Positions 7,764 through 15,941 of a stretch of 41,480 bases of DNA are shown here, one piece after another. Source of the stretch: Cyanobacteria bacterium RI_101 (GTDB lineage Bacteria; Cyanobacteriota; Cyanobacteriia; Cyanobacteriales; Microcystaceae); assembly GCA_016471375.1 (NCBI GenBank), contig WGLZ01000023.1, positions 1 through 41,480 of the forward strand, written 5' to 3'. Under the pieces are notes generated by a model, which saw only the letters and a list, made by a program, of their open reading frames with translations, was not told where the DNA came from and made no database searches. A program made the translations under genes and the position numbers. How positions within the stretch are numbered: the stretch's first letter is position 1; every line of letters begins with the position of its first letter.

Positions 7764-7857
7764 TTAACTCCCCCTGCGAGGAAGGGAGCTGGGGGGTGGG
7801 TTCTCAACCTTGAGCGCTAACCCACCCCTAACCCCTCCAAAGAGGGGAACCTGACTG
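7764..7857. repeat. GC-rich intergenic repeat, copy 2 (uninterrupted)
   Basis: Blocks TTAACTCCCCCT, GGGAGCTGGGG, GCTAACCCACCCCTAACCCC and TCCAAAGAGGGGAACCTGACTGA match the repeat at 686-960 in the same order and orientation. This copy has no MITE, so it shows what the target site of copy 1 looked like before insertion. It fills the gap between the pseudogene and the TolB-like gene; no gene is visible in 7741-7945. Confidence 0.7.
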
Positions 7858-7945
7858 AAAGTCCCCCTGCCAAAGGAGGATTATTTTACTGAGATTGTCA
7901 ACGTATAGGGGATTCTGGAGAACGCTAGCGCTTTCAAAACATCCT

Positions 7946-8485
7946 CTAAGGCAGATTCGGCGCCGGGATCGGCGCTCGTTGGGGCAAATCTAGTTCAATT
8001 TGGGGGCCCCGGTCTAGAACTTCAATATCCCACTGACCCCGGCGGGCGGTTTCAAAGACCACATAGCGCCCGTCGGGACTAACGCGGGGATGGCGAAGCC
8101 AACTGCGGTAGGTCAGGGTTAACAGTTCCGTCCGTTGGGTTAAACGGTCGTAGAGGGCAATGTCCGGGCGCCCCTGGACGCTGGAGAGATAAACGATATA
8201 GCGCCCCGTTAAACTCAGGCTGGGGCTTTCGGCGATAGCGCCGCTTTGATTTAATCCCGGCAGGGAGACTAGGCGCCGAGCCACTAGGTCGTAGACCCAA
8301 ATCTCCCGGCTTCCCCGACGGTTGGAGACAAAGGCCAGGAGGCGCCCGTCGCCGCTGAGGGCGGGTTCCTGGTCGTTGAAGCGACTGTTTAACTCCCCAG
8401 GCAGGGCGGAGGGCTGAGTCCAAGCGCAACCCGTCAGTAAACTTAACCCTGTCAGACAGACTAGGCTCCGAAAAAGCCGGGACAC
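7946..8485 (-). CDS. TolB-like beta-propeller lipoprotein
   Basis: The 179-residue protein has a lipoprotein signal peptide (RLFRSLVCLTGLSLLTGC, lipobox LTGC with Cys20). Three PD40/WD40-like TolB repeats follow: DQEPALSGDGRLLAFVSNRRGSREIWVYDL, AESPSLSLTGRYIVYLSSVQGRPDIALYDR and HPRVSPDGRYVVFETARRGQWDIEVLDRG in outline. Three repeats make only part of a propeller, so it is shorter than TolB (six blades) and has no TolB N-terminal domain. A role in the cell envelope is likely, but the specific function is unknown. It begins 2 bp after the DUF1232 gene, implying one transcript. Confidence 0.85.
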   Translation of the reverse strand: MSRLFRSLVCLTGLSLLTGCAWTQPSALPGELNSRFNDQEPALSGDGRLLAFVSNRRGSREIWVYDLVARRLVSLPGLNQSGAIAESPSLSLTGRYIVYLSSVQGRPDIALYDRLTQRTELLTLTYRSWLRHPRVSPDGRYVVFETARRGQWDIEVLDRGPQIELDLPQRAPIPAPNLP

Positions 8486-8487
8486 TT

Positions 8488-8787
8488 CTAGGAATCCTTA
8501 ATAGCGACGGCTTCCGCGTCGATGGTCAGACCCGTTTCCGGCGCCGATTCCTCTAACTTTTCCCCTTTGCCCTTGGTTTTTTCCCAGACCAGTTGGGAGA
8601 CTTCCGTGAGCATCAAGGTGACCAGCGCCCAATCGTCGATTTGTCCGGCGATGGGAAAGACATCGGGGGAAATATCGAGGGGGCTGACCAAATAGACCAG
8701 GGTGCCGAGGATAATCCACCAGCGATAGCGGTTATTCCGCAGAGCGCCGCGGTAGAGGTTATAGAGGGAGGCGAGGGGAAATTTCAT
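8488..8787 (-). CDS. YkvA/DUF1232 family membrane protein
   Basis: The 99-residue protein has the DUF1232 core YRWWIILGTLVYLVSPLDISPDVFPIAGQIDDWALVTLM in outline; the VYLVSPxDxxPDxxPxxGxxDD signature is complete. This short membrane-associated domain is widespread and functionally unassigned. The C-terminal 35 residues are charged and acidic. The gene precedes the TolB-like lipoprotein with a 2-bp gap. Confidence 0.88.
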   Translation of the reverse strand: MKFPLASLYNLYRGALRNNRYRWWIILGTLVYLVSPLDISPDVFPIAGQIDDWALVTLMLTEVSQLVWEKTKGKGEKLEESAPETGLTIDAEAVAIKDS

Positions 8788-8894
8788 ATCGGCAGTTTTA
8801 GGAAACGCTACACAACAGCGCCGTCAATCCTTATCCTAAACAATCCGGCGCTGGGCGCTACCCCCCAAATTAGGGAGGATTTCCCCCCAAACAG

Positions 8895-8922
8895 ATATCA
8901 GTTATCAGATACCAATTATCAG
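8895..8922. repeat. Heptamer tandem repeat (TTATCAG type), four units
   Basis: Units ATATCAG, TTATCAG, ATACCAA and TTATCAG run in exact 7-bp register in the gap between the ferredoxin stop and the DUF1232 start. The third unit is degenerate. TTATCAG-like heptamers are a familiar type of cyanobacterial short tandem repeat. Confidence 0.65.
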
Positions 8923-8929
8923 ATCCGCC

Positions 8930-9223
8930 CTAGGGCTTGGTTTTGACGGAGACGGGGCCGTTGACGAGGGTCTGACAGGCGAGGCGGTAGGATTCCGGTT
9001 TTTTGCGCAGAACTTTTTGCTCAAAGTCGGTTTTGGGGGAGAGGTTTTCCATGCCGGCGACAATTTCCACCACGCAGGTGCCGCACTGTCCGTAGCCGCC
9101 ACAGTTCATCAGTTTGCCCTTGAGGGTGTAGAGGTCGATCTGGTTTTGGAGCGCCTTTTCCCGCAGATTGGCGCCCTGGGCGACGACGACGTCTTTATTT
9201 TCTTTGACAAAGGTGATGGTCAT
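8930..9223 (-). CDS. [2Fe-2S] ferredoxin, adrenodoxin-like cysteine spacing
   Basis: The 97-residue protein has a ferredoxin beta-grasp fold with four conserved cysteines: [11 protein letters not shown] (spacing C-x5-C-x2-C) and LACQT near the C-terminus. The x5 spacing is that of bacterial/adrenodoxin-type ferredoxins, not the C-x4-C of plant-type photosynthetic ferredoxin PetF. It is therefore probably an accessory electron carrier, not the main photosystem I acceptor. AGGAG lies about 10 bp before the ATG at 9221-9223. It is divergent from the malic enzyme gene, and its upstream region carries the periodic array at 9261-9310. Confidence 0.9.
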   Translation of the reverse strand: MTITFVKENKDVVVAQGANLREKALQNQIDLYTLKGKLMNCGGYGQCGTCVVEIVAGMENLSPKTDFEQKVLRKKPESYRLACQTLVNGPVSVKTKP

Positions 9224-9260
9224 GGTCTCGCTTACTCCTCAAGGGCTGAACGGTCAGGCA

Positions 9261-9310
9261 AAGTTTCAAGTTATCTTAAGTTATTTTAAGAAACTTTAAG
9301 ATTTTTTAAC
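9261..9310. promoter_or_regulatory. Five-unit direct repeat with exact 10-bp period
   Basis: Consecutive decamers end in TTTCAAG, TCTTAAG, TTTTAAG, CTTTAAG and TTTTAAC (9261-9270, 9271-9280, 9281-9290, 9291-9300, 9301-9310). Read on the ferredoxin strand the unit is roughly CTTAAAnnnn. The array starts 38 bp upstream of the ferredoxin ATG and ends 130 bp upstream of the malic enzyme ATG. One site per helical turn on the same face is the pattern bound by OmpR/PhoB-type response regulators. The period is 10 bp, not the 11 bp of a Pho box, and the regulator is unknown. Confidence 0.55.
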
Positions 9311-9440
9311 ATTGGGAGGGGGCCGTCAGGTTTGGGGTGTTGATTCAGCAAGCCTTGACAGAGACTATCGAGTTTTACCGGAGAATCCTGGATAATCAGG
9401 CCTTAACCCTTCGCTCCGACCCGCCGTCGGCCCTACTTTA

Positions 9441-10832
9441 ATGGTGCAACTGACCCCCAATCCCAGCTATAGTCTCAATCTGCGCTTGGAATTGCCCAAC
9501 CATCCCGGCGCTTTGGCTCAGGTGACCCAGGCCATCGCCGATGTGGGGGGCAGTTTTGACCGAATTTCCCTGATTGAAAGCACGCTCAAGGTCACCCAGC
9601 GGGAAATGGTGGTGAACGCCGCCAGCGAAGACCACGCCGAGCAAATTGTGGCGGCGGTGCGGAATTTAGACAATATCAAAATCCTCAGCGTTTGGGACCA
9701 GACGTTTCACATTCACAAGGGGGGCAAAATCGCCCTGGAGAGTCGCATTCCCCTAGAGGGGCAAGGGGATCTAGCCATGGCCTACACGCCGGGGGTGGGA
9801 CGGATCTGCCAAGCCATCGCCCAAGAGCCGAAGGAGGTGTACGACCTCACCATCAAGGGCAACACGGTGGCGGTGGTGACGGACGGCAGCGCCGTTTTGG
9901 GATTGGGGAATTTGGGGCCGGAGGCGGCCCTGCCGGTAATGGAGGGCAAGGCACTCCTATTTAAGAAATTTGGGGGCATCGACGCTTTCCCCATTTGTTT
10001 AGCCACCCAGGACACCGAGGAAATTATCCAGGCGGTTAAGGCCATCGCCCCGGTCTTCGGCGGCGTTAATTTGGAGGACATCGCGGCGCCCCGCTGTTTT
10101 GAGATTGAGACCCGTTTAAAGCAAGAACTGAATATTCCGGTTTTTCACGACGACCAGCACGGCACGGCCATTGTCTCCCTGGCGGCGCTGATCAACGCCC
10201 TTAAGTTAGTTAATAAACAGTTAGAAACCGTCCGTATCGTTATTCTCGGCGCCGGCGCCGCCGGTTTAGCCATCGCCGCTTTGCTGAAAAAAGCCGGAGC
10301 GACCCAGATCTGGATCTGCGACCGTCAGGGCATTCTCTCCGCCAGCCGCACAGATCTGACCTCTTCCAAACAGGCCTTCGCAGTGGAAGCGTCGGGAACC
10401 TTAGCGGACGCCATGCGCGGCGCCGACGTTTTCCTCGGCGTCAGCGGCCCCGGCGCCGTTTCCCCGGAGATGGTCAAATCCATGGCGCCCCGTCCCATTG
10501 TCTTCGCCATGGCCAACCCGGTGCCGGAGATTCAACCGGAATTGGTGGCGGGTGACGTGGCGGTGATGGCCACGGGCCGGAGCGATTACCCCAACCAGAT
10601 TAATAATGTCCTCGCCTTTCCGGGGGTCTTTCGGGGGGCGCTGGACTGTCGGGCCCGAGCCATCACCGATACCATGTGTCTGGAGGCGGCCAAGGCCATC
10701 GCCTCTTTAATTCCGCCGGACGCTTTAAACGCCGAGCATATTATCCCCTCCGTCTTTGATAGCGAGGTGGCCAACGCTGTGGCCGGCGCCGTTAAACAGG
10801 CGGCCCGGGCGGAAGGGATCGCCGCCCACTAA
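9441..10832 (+). CDS. me: NAD(P)-dependent malic enzyme with N-terminal ACT domain
   Basis: The 463-residue protein decarboxylates malate to pyruvate with reduction of NAD(P). Residues about 10-85 form an ACT domain (LRLELPNHPGALAQVTQAI), a small-molecule-binding regulatory fold. The malic domain (about 90-255) has AYTPGVGRICQAIA with the catalytic Tyr, VVTDGSAVLGLGNLGPEAALPVMEGKALLFK with the catalytic Lys, and the metal-binding VFHDDQHGTAIV. The NAD-binding Rossmann domain follows (VILGAGAAGLAIA, about 267-279). The ACT-malic arrangement is a recognised bacterial form. The gene is monocistronic and divergent from the ferredoxin. Confidence 0.95.
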   Translation: MVQLTPNPSYSLNLRLELPNHPGALAQVTQAIADVGGSFDRISLIESTLKVTQREMVVNAASEDHAEQIVAAVRNLDNIKILSVWDQTFHIHKGGKIALESRIPLEGQGDLAMAYTPGVGRICQAIAQEPKEVYDLTIKGNTVAVVTDGSAVLGLGNLGPEAALPVMEGKALLFKKFGGIDAFPICLATQDTEEIIQAVKAIAPVFGGVNLEDIAAPRCFEIETRLKQELNIPVFHDDQHGTAIVSLAALINALKLVNKQLETVRIVILGAGAAGLAIAALLKKAGATQIWICDRQGILSASRTDLTSSKQAFAVEASGTLADAMRGADVFLGVSGPGAVSPEMVKSMAPRPIVFAMANPVPEIQPELVAGDVAVMATGRSDYPNQINNVLAFPGVFRGALDCRARAITDTMCLEAAKAIASLIPPDALNAEHIIPSVFDSEVANAVAGAVKQAARAEGIAAH

Positions 10833-10930
10833 GGGGTGTTTTAATACTTTAGCTCTAAATCCCCGGCGCCGTAACATAGTAGGATAAATGGGCGCCCAGC
10901 GCCGCCTCGCCCTTTAGCCCACACGCCAAC

Positions 10931-11689
10931 ATGGGGAAAATCGGACGCAATCCATCGGTTAACCGTAGCCCCGTTGGGGAAATTCCCGAAGCGATCCGGG
11001 AGCGCCCCCAGCTTGCCGCTAGCCGGTCTTTTCCCTGGGGCTGGCTGATTCTAGCGGGCGTATTTTCGCTCTTAACCCTCGGCGCCGGGTTTCTGCTCAC
11101 CCGTCCCAACCGCGCGCCCGACTCTGTTAACCGGGAACCGGAACCCGTCGCCTCTCCGGCGCTGGAGAATGTTTTAGGACATCTACCCTATGAAGAGGCG
11201 GCTCCGTCCCAACTGAAACCCATCACCGCCGACGGGTATTTGAAATTGAGAGCCGCGGCGGCGGAGCAATTTTTAGCCATGCAGAAAGCGGCCCGGGCCC
11301 AAGGAATCGTCTTGGCGCCGATTTCCGCCTTTCGCACGGTCGAGCAACAAAACCAACTCTTTTTCGCCATCAAACAACAGCGCAATCAGGAAGCCCGCAA
11401 ACGGGCCGAAGTCAGCGCCCCTCCTGGCTACAGCGAACATCACACCGGCTACGCCGTGGATATTGGCGACGGCGCCCGCCCCGCCACAAACTTGAGTCCT
11501 CAGTTTGAAAATACCCCCGCCTTTCGTTGGCTCAAGGAGAACGCCGCCAAGTATAGTTTTGAACTCTCCTTCCCCCCGGACAATTCCCAGGGGGTCAGCT
11601 ATGAACCCTGGCACTGGCGCTTTGTGGGAGACCGGGACAGTTTAGAGACCTTTTATAAAGCTAAGAGTCTACCCCCGGCTCAAAATTAG
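10931..11689 (+). CDS. Membrane-anchored VanY-type D-alanyl-D-alanine carboxypeptidase
   Basis: The 252-residue protein has a cytoplasmic N-terminus of about 35 residues, one membrane helix (WGWLILAGVFSLLTLGAGFLL, about 37-57), a short linker, and a peptidase M15B/VanY domain from about residue 95. The zinc-site motifs are complete: SAFRTVEQQNQLF, SEHHTGYAVDIG (SxHxxGxAxD type) and EPWHWRFVG (ExxHW type). The domain faces the periplasm and probably trims D-Ala from peptidoglycan stem peptides. Nothing links it to vancomycin resistance. It lies 98 bp after the malic enzyme and ends 19 bp from the convergent AT-rich cassette. Confidence 0.92.
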   Translation: MGKIGRNPSVNRSPVGEIPEAIRERPQLAASRSFPWGWLILAGVFSLLTLGAGFLLTRPNRAPDSVNREPEPVASPALENVLGHLPYEEAAPSQLKPITADGYLKLRAAAAEQFLAMQKAARAQGIVLAPISAFRTVEQQNQLFFAIKQQRNQEARKRAEVSAPPGYSEHHTGYAVDIGDGARPATNLSPQFENTPAFRWLKENAAKYSFELSFPPDNSQGVSYEPWHWRFVGDRDSLETFYKAKSLPPAQN

Positions 11690-11708
11690 CGCCGCCCTAG
11701 GATAATGA

Positions 11709-12110
11709 TTAACTCTGGGAGGTTAACCAATCGATTAAGAGTAATTTTAGGTAATCGAGTTTTTGCAGATATTGATAAGTTACAGGAAATTTTTCGTTTT
11801 GGAAAAAGTAAATTTCACCGAGAGATCGGTTTTCGAGAATCTGAAGAAAGCGCAAATTTTTTAAAGCCTGTTCTGGGCTTTGAATCGTTTGATTAATGGC
11901 GATTTGACTGGCATAACCCCGCAGATCGGTTGTGATTAAGTCAATTTCCTCAAGAATAGATAGGGTTTGTTCATTGAGGGGAAAGGTTGCTAACAAAAGA
12001 GTTTTATCATATTTTAAGAGTTGTTGGTATTCTTGAGTGAGTTGATTGAGCAAATCCGTAACTTTTTTGGCGTTTTGCTCTAATGGGTTAAGGAGGATAG
12101 TTTTTAGCAT
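11709..12110 (-). CDS. Unknown helical protein, second gene of an AT-rich cassette
   Basis: The product has 133 residues from the ATG at 12108-12110, chosen because it follows the restored stop of the upstream gene as TAA-A-ATG. A longer reading to 12167 would overlap that gene out of frame. It is predicted to be mostly helical and soluble, with an N-terminal LNQLTQEYQQLLKYDK stretch and repeated leucines. There is no catalytic motif and I recognise no family. The DNA is AT-rich and free of the GGCGCC-type hexamers found across the rest of the window, suggesting acquired DNA. The tight coupling suggests the two products act together. Confidence 0.6.
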   Translation of the reverse strand: MLKTILLNPLEQNAKKVTDLLNQLTQEYQQLLKYDKTLLLATFPLNEQTLSILEEIDLITTDLRGYASQIAINQTIQSPEQALKNLRFLQILENRSLGEIYFFQNEKFPVTYQYLQKLDYLKLLLIDWLTSQS

Positions 12111-12111
12111 T

Positions 12112-12434
12112 TTAGTTGACTCCGTAGGTAACAATTTTTTCGATTCCAGAGGGATCGAGGCGTACAATTAGATACTCATTATTTTTTCGGTAAACAGCCG
12201 ACTGATCAGAACGATAGCCTTTGGGGGGAATGCGAATTGTTCTTTTTTGTTAAAGTTATGGGCTTTACGCAAAAGTTTAAGCGGATCAATTTGTTTGCGT
12301 TGGGCATGGTCAAGCACAGTATGGGCGATGGTGAGGTAAGATGCGGCTGACCATTCGGTGAGATAAGTTTCTATTTCCTGGATTTGGCTTTTAGTATAGT
12401 TTTGGCAAAATCGCTCTAGGAACGGGTCGTTCAT
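12112..12434 (-). pseudogene. Unknown protein gene with a frameshift in an A6 run
   Basis: Translation from the ATG at 12432-12434 (MNDPFLERFCQNY...) runs to a run of six A on the coding strand (T6 at 12243-12248 on the plus strand). In that frame it ends with an unconvincing tail at 12168. A -1 shift at the run gives a much more protein-like continuation, TIRIPPKGYRSDQ then YRKNNEYLIVRLDPSGIEKIVTYGVN, ending at TAA 12112-12114, one base before the next ATG. An upstream GTG at 12509 would lengthen the N-terminus by 25 residues. The full product would be about 107 residues with no known family. Sequencing error, inactivating mutation, slippage expression and phase variation are all possible. 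Confidence 0.6.
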
Positions 12435-12556
12435 GCTCCTTAAAAGTGTAGATGTTTCGGATTTGAAATTTTGATGTGTTATGGCGGCTTGCAGATTGGC
12501 GAGAGACACACTTGTCTTGCCCTCATCCCCTTCGATTGCGCTCAGGGTATCACTCT

Positions 12557-12586
12557 GCCCCTTCTCCCAATTCTGAGAGAAGGGGC
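12557..12586. repeat. Perfect 10-bp inverted repeat (hairpin) in a 229-bp gap
   Basis: GCCCCTTCTC (12557-12566) and GAGAAGGGGC (12577-12586) are perfect complements around a 10-base loop. It lies in the 12510-12738 gap, about 150 bp past the purD stop and upstream of the AT-rich cassette. The flanking CCCTCATCCCC text resembles dispersed cyanobacterial repeats. No T-run follows, so I do not call it a terminator. I see nothing else in the gap. Confidence 0.6.
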
Positions 12587-12738
12587 GCTAAAACCCTCTT
12601 TATATCTAGGTTTGTTGTAAATCCTCTTTCTGCCAAAAAGCTTTACCCACAAGGGTTGCGGCGTCTAGAGTTTTACAAATTATTTCCCACTGCCATAGTC
12701 CTTTGTGATCAAAAAATACTGCCAGCGCCGACCAAAAA

Positions 12739-14007
12739 TTAGCCCCGTCTCAAAGCCCGATGGGCGATGTCCCGCCGATAATAAGCGCCGTTAAAGCGGA
12801 TCTGGTCAATATTTTGATAGACCCTGACAACGGCGCTCTCTAGGGAATCCCCCAGTGCCGTGACCCCCAACACCCGGCCGCCGTCGGTGACTAAACCTTG
12901 ATTGGTGAAACGGGTTCCGGCTTGGAAGACCACTAAGCCCTGAGCCTCCGCCGCTTCGATGCCCGTAATGGTCTCCCCTTTAGCGTAAGCGCCGGGATAA
13001 CCCTGGGCCGCCATGACCACGCAGACGGCGCTGGCGGGCTTCCAAGTTAAGGGCGGTAGGGTCTGGAGCCGTCCCTCCGCCGCGGCCAGTAAAATCTCCG
13101 CCAGGTCGTCCGCCAAGAGGGGCAAAATCGCCTGGGTTTCCGGGTCGCCAAAACGGCAGTTGTATTCTAAAACTTTAATTTCGCCCTGGGGGCTGACCAT
13201 CAGCCCGGCGTAGAGCACGCCCCGGTAATCAATGCCCTCCGCCCGCAGTTGTCCCAAGGTGGGTTCCAGAATGGTTCGGGTAATCTCCGCCATCCGTTCC
13301 GCCGGCGCTATCGGCGCCGGGGCGTAAACCCCCATGCCGCCGGTGTTGGGGCCGGTGTCGCCTTCCCCAATCCGTTTGTGGTCCTGGGCTGGAAGCAGGG
13401 GAATGACGGTTTGGCCGTCCGCCAGGGCTAAGACGGAGACCTCTTCCCCCGCTAGAAATTCCTCCACCACCACCGGATTAAACCCCTGGGCGAATAAATC
13501 CTTCAGCGCCGTCTCGGCCTCTAAGAGGGTTTGGGCCACAATCACCCCCTTGCCCGCCGCTAAACCGTCGGCCTTGACCACAATCGGCGCCGTTTGGCGG
13601 GCCAGATAGGCCAGCGCCGATTCTAGGTCGCTAAAGGTTTCCCCCTGGGCGGTGGGCACCCCGGCCCGCTCCATCAGCGCCTTAGCCCAGGACTTGCTGG
13701 CTTCTAGTTGGGCGCCGACCTGGGAGGGGCCGAAAACCTTTAGCCCCAAGTCCCGCAGATGATCCGCCAAACCGAGGGAGAGGGGCAACTCGGGCCCCAC
13801 CACCACCAGATCCACCCCTTGGGCTTGGCAAAATTGGCTGATTCCCGCCAGATCTTCCACCGCCAAGGGGACATTCTCCGCTTTCGCCAGCGCCGCGGCG
13901 CCCCCGTTGCCGGGTAGACAATAGCAGTGGCTCACCGCCGGGGATTGAGTCAGCTTCCAGGCTAGGGCGTGTTCTCGCCCCCCATTACCGATAACCGCGA
14001 CTTTCAT
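12739..14007 (-). CDS. purD: Phosphoribosylamine-glycine ligase (GAR synthetase)
   Basis: The 422-residue protein has the typical length and is an ATP-grasp enzyme. It starts MKVAVIGNGGREHALAWKL and has VVVGPELPLSLGLADHLRD, KADGLAAGKGV (ATP binding), EEFLAGEEVSVLAL, DHKRIGEGDTGPNTGGMG and VLEYNCRFGDPETQ (metal ligands) in the normal order. It catalyses the second step of purine synthesis, joining glycine to phosphoribosylamine. It begins 13 bp after ndhD1 and may be cotranscribed with it, an odd functional pairing that probably reflects local gene packing. Confidence 0.97.
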   Translation of the reverse strand: MKVAVIGNGGREHALAWKLTQSPAVSHCYCLPGNGGAAALAKAENVPLAVEDLAGISQFCQAQGVDLVVVGPELPLSLGLADHLRDLGLKVFGPSQVGAQLEASKSWAKALMERAGVPTAQGETFSDLESALAYLARQTAPIVVKADGLAAGKGVIVAQTLLEAETALKDLFAQGFNPVVVEEFLAGEEVSVLALADGQTVIPLLPAQDHKRIGEGDTGPNTGGMGVYAPAPIAPAERMAEITRTILEPTLGQLRAEGIDYRGVLYAGLMVSPQGEIKVLEYNCRFGDPETQAILPLLADDLAEILLAAAEGRLQTLPPLTWKPASAVCVVMAAQGYPGAYAKGETITGIEAAEAQGLVVFQAGTRFTNQGLVTDGGRVLGVTALGDSLESAVVRVYQNIDQIRFNGAYYRRDIAHRALRRG

Positions 14008-14020
14008 GGCTTAATCCTCC

Positions 14021-15595
14021 CTAACCCTGGGGTAAAGACGGCGCTCGGTAGGGTTCCGGCGCTAGGGCTTGGGTCTTTAAACTCGGCGCTCCCTGACGGG
14101 CGATCTGGGTAATCTGGTTAAAGGTGGCGTCGTAGATTTGGGTCGCCAGCTTGGGATAAAAACCGATGCCGATGATGGGCACCAACAAACAGCCGATGAT
14201 GAAGACCTCCCGCGGCTCTGCGTCCACCAGCGCCGTATGGCTCACCAGTTCCTCGTTTTCCGGGCCGTAGAGCATTTCCCGGAGCATGGAGAGGAGGTAA
14301 ATCGGCGTTAAAATCACGCCCACCCCCATGAGGACGACGATGATCGTCCGAAAGACGACATTATAGGCGTCGCTGGTGGCAAAGCCCACAAAGACCATCA
14401 ACTCCGCCACAAAACCGCTCATCCCCGGCAGAGCTAGGGAGGCTAAAGCGCAGGCCGTCCACATGGCAAAGACCTTTTTCATCCGTTGCCCCACGCCCCC
14501 CATCTCGTCCAACATCAGAGTATGAGTCCGGTCGTAGGTGGCCCCCACCATAAAGAACAAGCTAGCGCCGATGAGACCGTGGGAAATCATCTGCAACATA
14601 GCGCCGCTCATCCCCAGTTCCGTAAAGGAAGAAATGCCGATCAACACAAAACCCATGTGGGAAATGGAGGAGTAGGCGATTTTCCGCTTCAGGTTTCGTT
14701 GGGCGAAGGAGGTCAGCGCCGCGTAGATAATATTCACCACCCCGAGGATCACCAACACCGGGGCAAAGACCGCGTGGGCCGCCGGGAGCATTTCCACGTT
14801 CATCCGCAGGAGCGCGTACCCCCCCATTTTTAGTAAAATCCCCGCCAGCAACATGTGGGCCGGCGCCGTGGCTTCCCCGTGGGCGTCCGGGAGCCAGGTA
14901 TGGAGGGGGAAAATGGGCAGTTTAACGCCGTAGGCGATGAGAAAACCGGCGTAGAGCAGGAGTTGGAGATTGAGGGGAATGTCCTTGGCCGCGATGGCGC
15001 TCATATCAAAGGTGACGTTATCCCCGTAAAAAGCTAGGGTTAAACCCCCCAGCAGAATAAAGAGGGACCCCCCCGCCGTGTAGAGAATAAACTTAGTGGC
15101 CGCGTAGAGACGGCGCTTGCCCCCCCAGATGGAGAGGATCAGGTAAACCGGCACCAACTCCAATTCCCAAACTAGGAAAAAGAGCAACATATCCTGCACC
15201 GCGAAGACGGCGATCTGCCCGCCGTACATGGCCAGCATCAGGAAATAGAAAAGTTTGGGCTTGAGGGTCACGGGCCAGGCCGCCATAATCGCCAGGGTGG
15301 TGATAAAGCCCGTCAGTAAAATCAAGGGCATGGCCAACCCATCGGCGCCGACGGACCACTTGAGGTCAATCTGGGGCAACCAGGTGTAACTTTCCGCCAA
15401 CTGCAAACCCGGATTAGCAAGGTCGTACTGCCCGTAAAAGGCCCAGACCAGCAGGGCGAAGTCGATTAACCCCACCACCAGAGAATACCAACGGACTGTT
15501 TTACCGTCCTTGTCGGGAATAAGGGGAATGAAAAGCGCCGCAACGATGGGAAAGAGGATAATCGCCGTCAGCCAAGGAAAAGGGGTCAGAGTCAT
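14021..15595 (-). CDS. ndhD1: NAD(P)H-quinone oxidoreductase chain 4 (NdhD1 type)
   Basis: The 524-residue integral membrane protein is a proton-pumping antiporter-like subunit of cyanobacterial NDH-1. About 14 helices are visible. Signature parts are [21 protein letters not shown] with the conserved Glu, [43 protein letters not shown] with the functional Lys, and [16 protein letters not shown]-1L containing NdhD1 takes part in respiration and cyclic electron flow around photosystem I in the thylakoid. I assign D1 over D2 or the CO2-uptake forms D3/D4 from overall resemblance, so the paralogue number is less certain than the family. Confidence 0.93.
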   Translation of the reverse strand: MTLTPFPWLTAIILFPIVAALFIPLIPDKDGKTVRWYSLVVGLIDFALLVWAFYGQYDLANPGLQLAESYTWLPQIDLKWSVGADGLAMPLILLTGFITTLAIMAAWPVTLKPKLFYFLMLAMYGGQIAVFAVQDMLLFFLVWELELVPVYLILSIWGGKRRLYAATKFILYTAGGSLFILLGGLTLAFYGDNVTFDMSAIAAKDIPLNLQLLLYAGFLIAYGVKLPIFPLHTWLPDAHGEATAPAHMLLAGILLKMGGYALLRMNVEMLPAAHAVFAPVLVILGVVNIIYAALTSFAQRNLKRKIAYSSISHMGFVLIGISSFTELGMSGAMLQMISHGLIGASLFFMVGATYDRTHTLMLDEMGGVGQRMKKVFAMWTACALASLALPGMSGFVAELMVFVGFATSDAYNVVFRTIIVVLMGVGVILTPIYLLSMLREMLYGPENEELVSHTALVDAEPREVFIIGCLLVPIIGIGFYPKLATQIYDATFNQITQIARQGAPSLKTQALAPEPYRAPSLPQG

Positions 15596-15941
15596 GGAAA
15601 TGCTCAGGGAATCGCAAAAGTTAAACTCGGTTCAGCCCTATACTAGAAGGCGTATTTACAAATCTAGTCCCCACTCTAGCAGGATTTTCTGGAGCCGAGG
15701 CTAGAGAAAATGTTAAATTTTCTGACGGCGCTGGATCATCTTGGTTCTTGATTCGCCTTCTTCGACTCGGAGCTAATCGGCGCCGACTGATGGTTTTTCC
15801 TGGCCATACCACCGCCAATACTATTATTCTGTTTATTTGATTTTCCGACGCGTCATGACGCTGGCGCCTAGGCATACCGGCGCCGAGGAGCCGCGTAGAG
15901 AGCGCCAACCTAGATTATCAACAGCCGCCTTCTCGGTCGAT
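15596..15941. other. 346-bp gap upstream of ndhD1, with a small inverted repeat
   Basis: No gene is convincing here. The longest minus-strand reading (15621-15908) is rich in Arg and Pro and looks like noise. An inverted repeat ATTTTCT (15684-15690) / AGAAAAT (15705-15711) with an inner AGC/GCT stem could fold in the ndhD1 leader. The right half is studded with GGCGCC-type hexamers. The gap must hold the ndhD1 promoter, but no consensus -35/-10 pair stands out. Confidence 0.4.

Noticed and set aside
8881-8930. CRISPR-like short repeats (TATCAG) near the ferredoxin gene
   Set aside because: Units are only 7 bp with no spacers; this is a heptamer tandem repeat, not a CRISPR array. No cas genes are present.
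9261-9310. Phased A-tract DNA curvature as the sole reading of the 10-bp array
   Set aside because: The units contain TpA steps (TTAAG), which break A-tract bending, and the conserved part is a specific hexamer; a binding-site array fits better, although curvature is not excluded.
10931-11689. Vancomycin-resistance function for the VanY-type peptidase
   Set aside because: The domain is a general M15B carboxypeptidase; no vanH/A/X/S/R genes accompany it.
15621-15908. 95-codon minus-strand frame upstream of ndhD1
   Set aside because: Composition is Arg/Pro/Ser-rich, no recognisable domain, no good ribosome site; treated as noise in an intergenic region.
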